Below, in pieces: positions 5,102-5,178 of a stretch of 5,178 nt of DNA. The position numbers and the translations under genes are program-made. The notes beneath the pieces are model-generated. The model was not told the DNA's origin. It saw only the letters and a program-made list of their open reading frames with translations, and ran no database searches. The stretch is from contig JAATFN010000282.1 in assembly GCA_015655165.1 (NCBI GenBank), positions 1-5,178 on the forward strand, written 5' to 3'. Within the stretch, counting starts at the first letter, position 1. The number at the start of each line of letters is the position of its first letter. The stretch comes from Betaproteobacteria bacterium (GTDB taxonomy: Bacteria > Pseudomonadota > Gammaproteobacteria > Burkholderiales > Burkholderiaceae_D).

Positions 5102-5178
5102 TTATTGATGCGTGGTTGTTCGGGATGCTTTTTTAATGACTTCACAAGCAAGGTGTTTAGCGTGCTTTTTATGCGGAC
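5102..5178 (-). CDS. 3' end of an upstream minus-strand gene, frame uncertain, cut by window edge
   Basis: Two minus-strand frames stay open from the right edge. One ends at TAA 5104-5102, ten bases before the dehydrogenase ATG, and gives 24 residues ending KHLACEVIKKASRTTTHQ. The other ends at TGA 5097-5095, three bases before that ATG, and gives 27 residues ending KKHPEQPRINKL. I prefer the first because its codons are richer in G-starting triplets and its sequence looks like an amphipathic helix, but this is a judgement on very little sequence. Either would place a gene immediately upstream in the same orientation, making co-transcription with the FAD dehydrogenase likely. No family was recognised. 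Both frames could also be open by chance over so short a stretch. Confidence 0.3.
   Translation of the reverse strand, partial: PHKKHAKHLACEVIKKASRTTTHQ

Overview
The window looks like chromosomal DNA of a Gram-negative betaproteobacterium, probably Burkholderiales. The evidence is an oligoribonuclease gene divergent from an M48/Ste24-type membrane protease, an Orn protein with a Betaproteobacteria-like C-terminal part, a periplasmic YbaY-META protein, and a GlcD-type FAD dehydrogenase. Base composition is intermediate, which would suit a mid-GC member such as Oxalobacteraceae, but the genus is only a guess.

Layout from left to right. Positions 1-481 (minus) hold the N-terminal 160 residues of an M48-family integral-membrane endopeptidase that runs off the left edge. 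It is divergent from orn (587-1192, plus), the 3'-5' exoribonuclease that degrades nanoRNAs and pGpG. A strong symmetric hairpin (1255-1285) closes orn and probably also the convergent gene at 1308-2075 (minus), which encodes a secreted two-domain YbaY-like plus META/HslJ-like protein. At the right, 3667-5091 (minus) encodes a complete 474-residue FAD-linked D-2-hydroxyacid dehydrogenase (D-lactate / D-2-hydroxyglutarate type). The last ~80 bases probably carry the 3' end of another minus-strand gene just upstream of it.

The unusual part is the 1.6 kb between these ordinary genes (2076-3666). It contains two related palindromes 30 bp apart (2273-2322) that look like an operator pair. They precede a 62-codon remnant of a Fic-family protein (2352-2540), which keeps the N-terminal PLPP region but has no Fic catalytic domain. 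Next is a 104-bp segment bounded by a perfect 12-bp inverted repeat with nested stems, followed 12 bp later by a terminator-like hairpin (2650-2790). This could be a small structured RNA or a decayed mobile element. Finally, two small unrecognised minus-strand ORFs (2861-3046 and 3184-3483) each start with a signal peptide and continue as a Pro/Ser/Thr-rich chain. Both have a similar CCTGT...ACAGG hairpin at or just after the stop codon.

The housekeeping genes do not form one pathway. The middle region reads as an accessory or decaying insertion spot. The best candidates for something undescribed are the putative structured RNA and the pair of small secreted proteins. No CRISPR array, tRNA, rRNA, intact transposase or integrase was seen.
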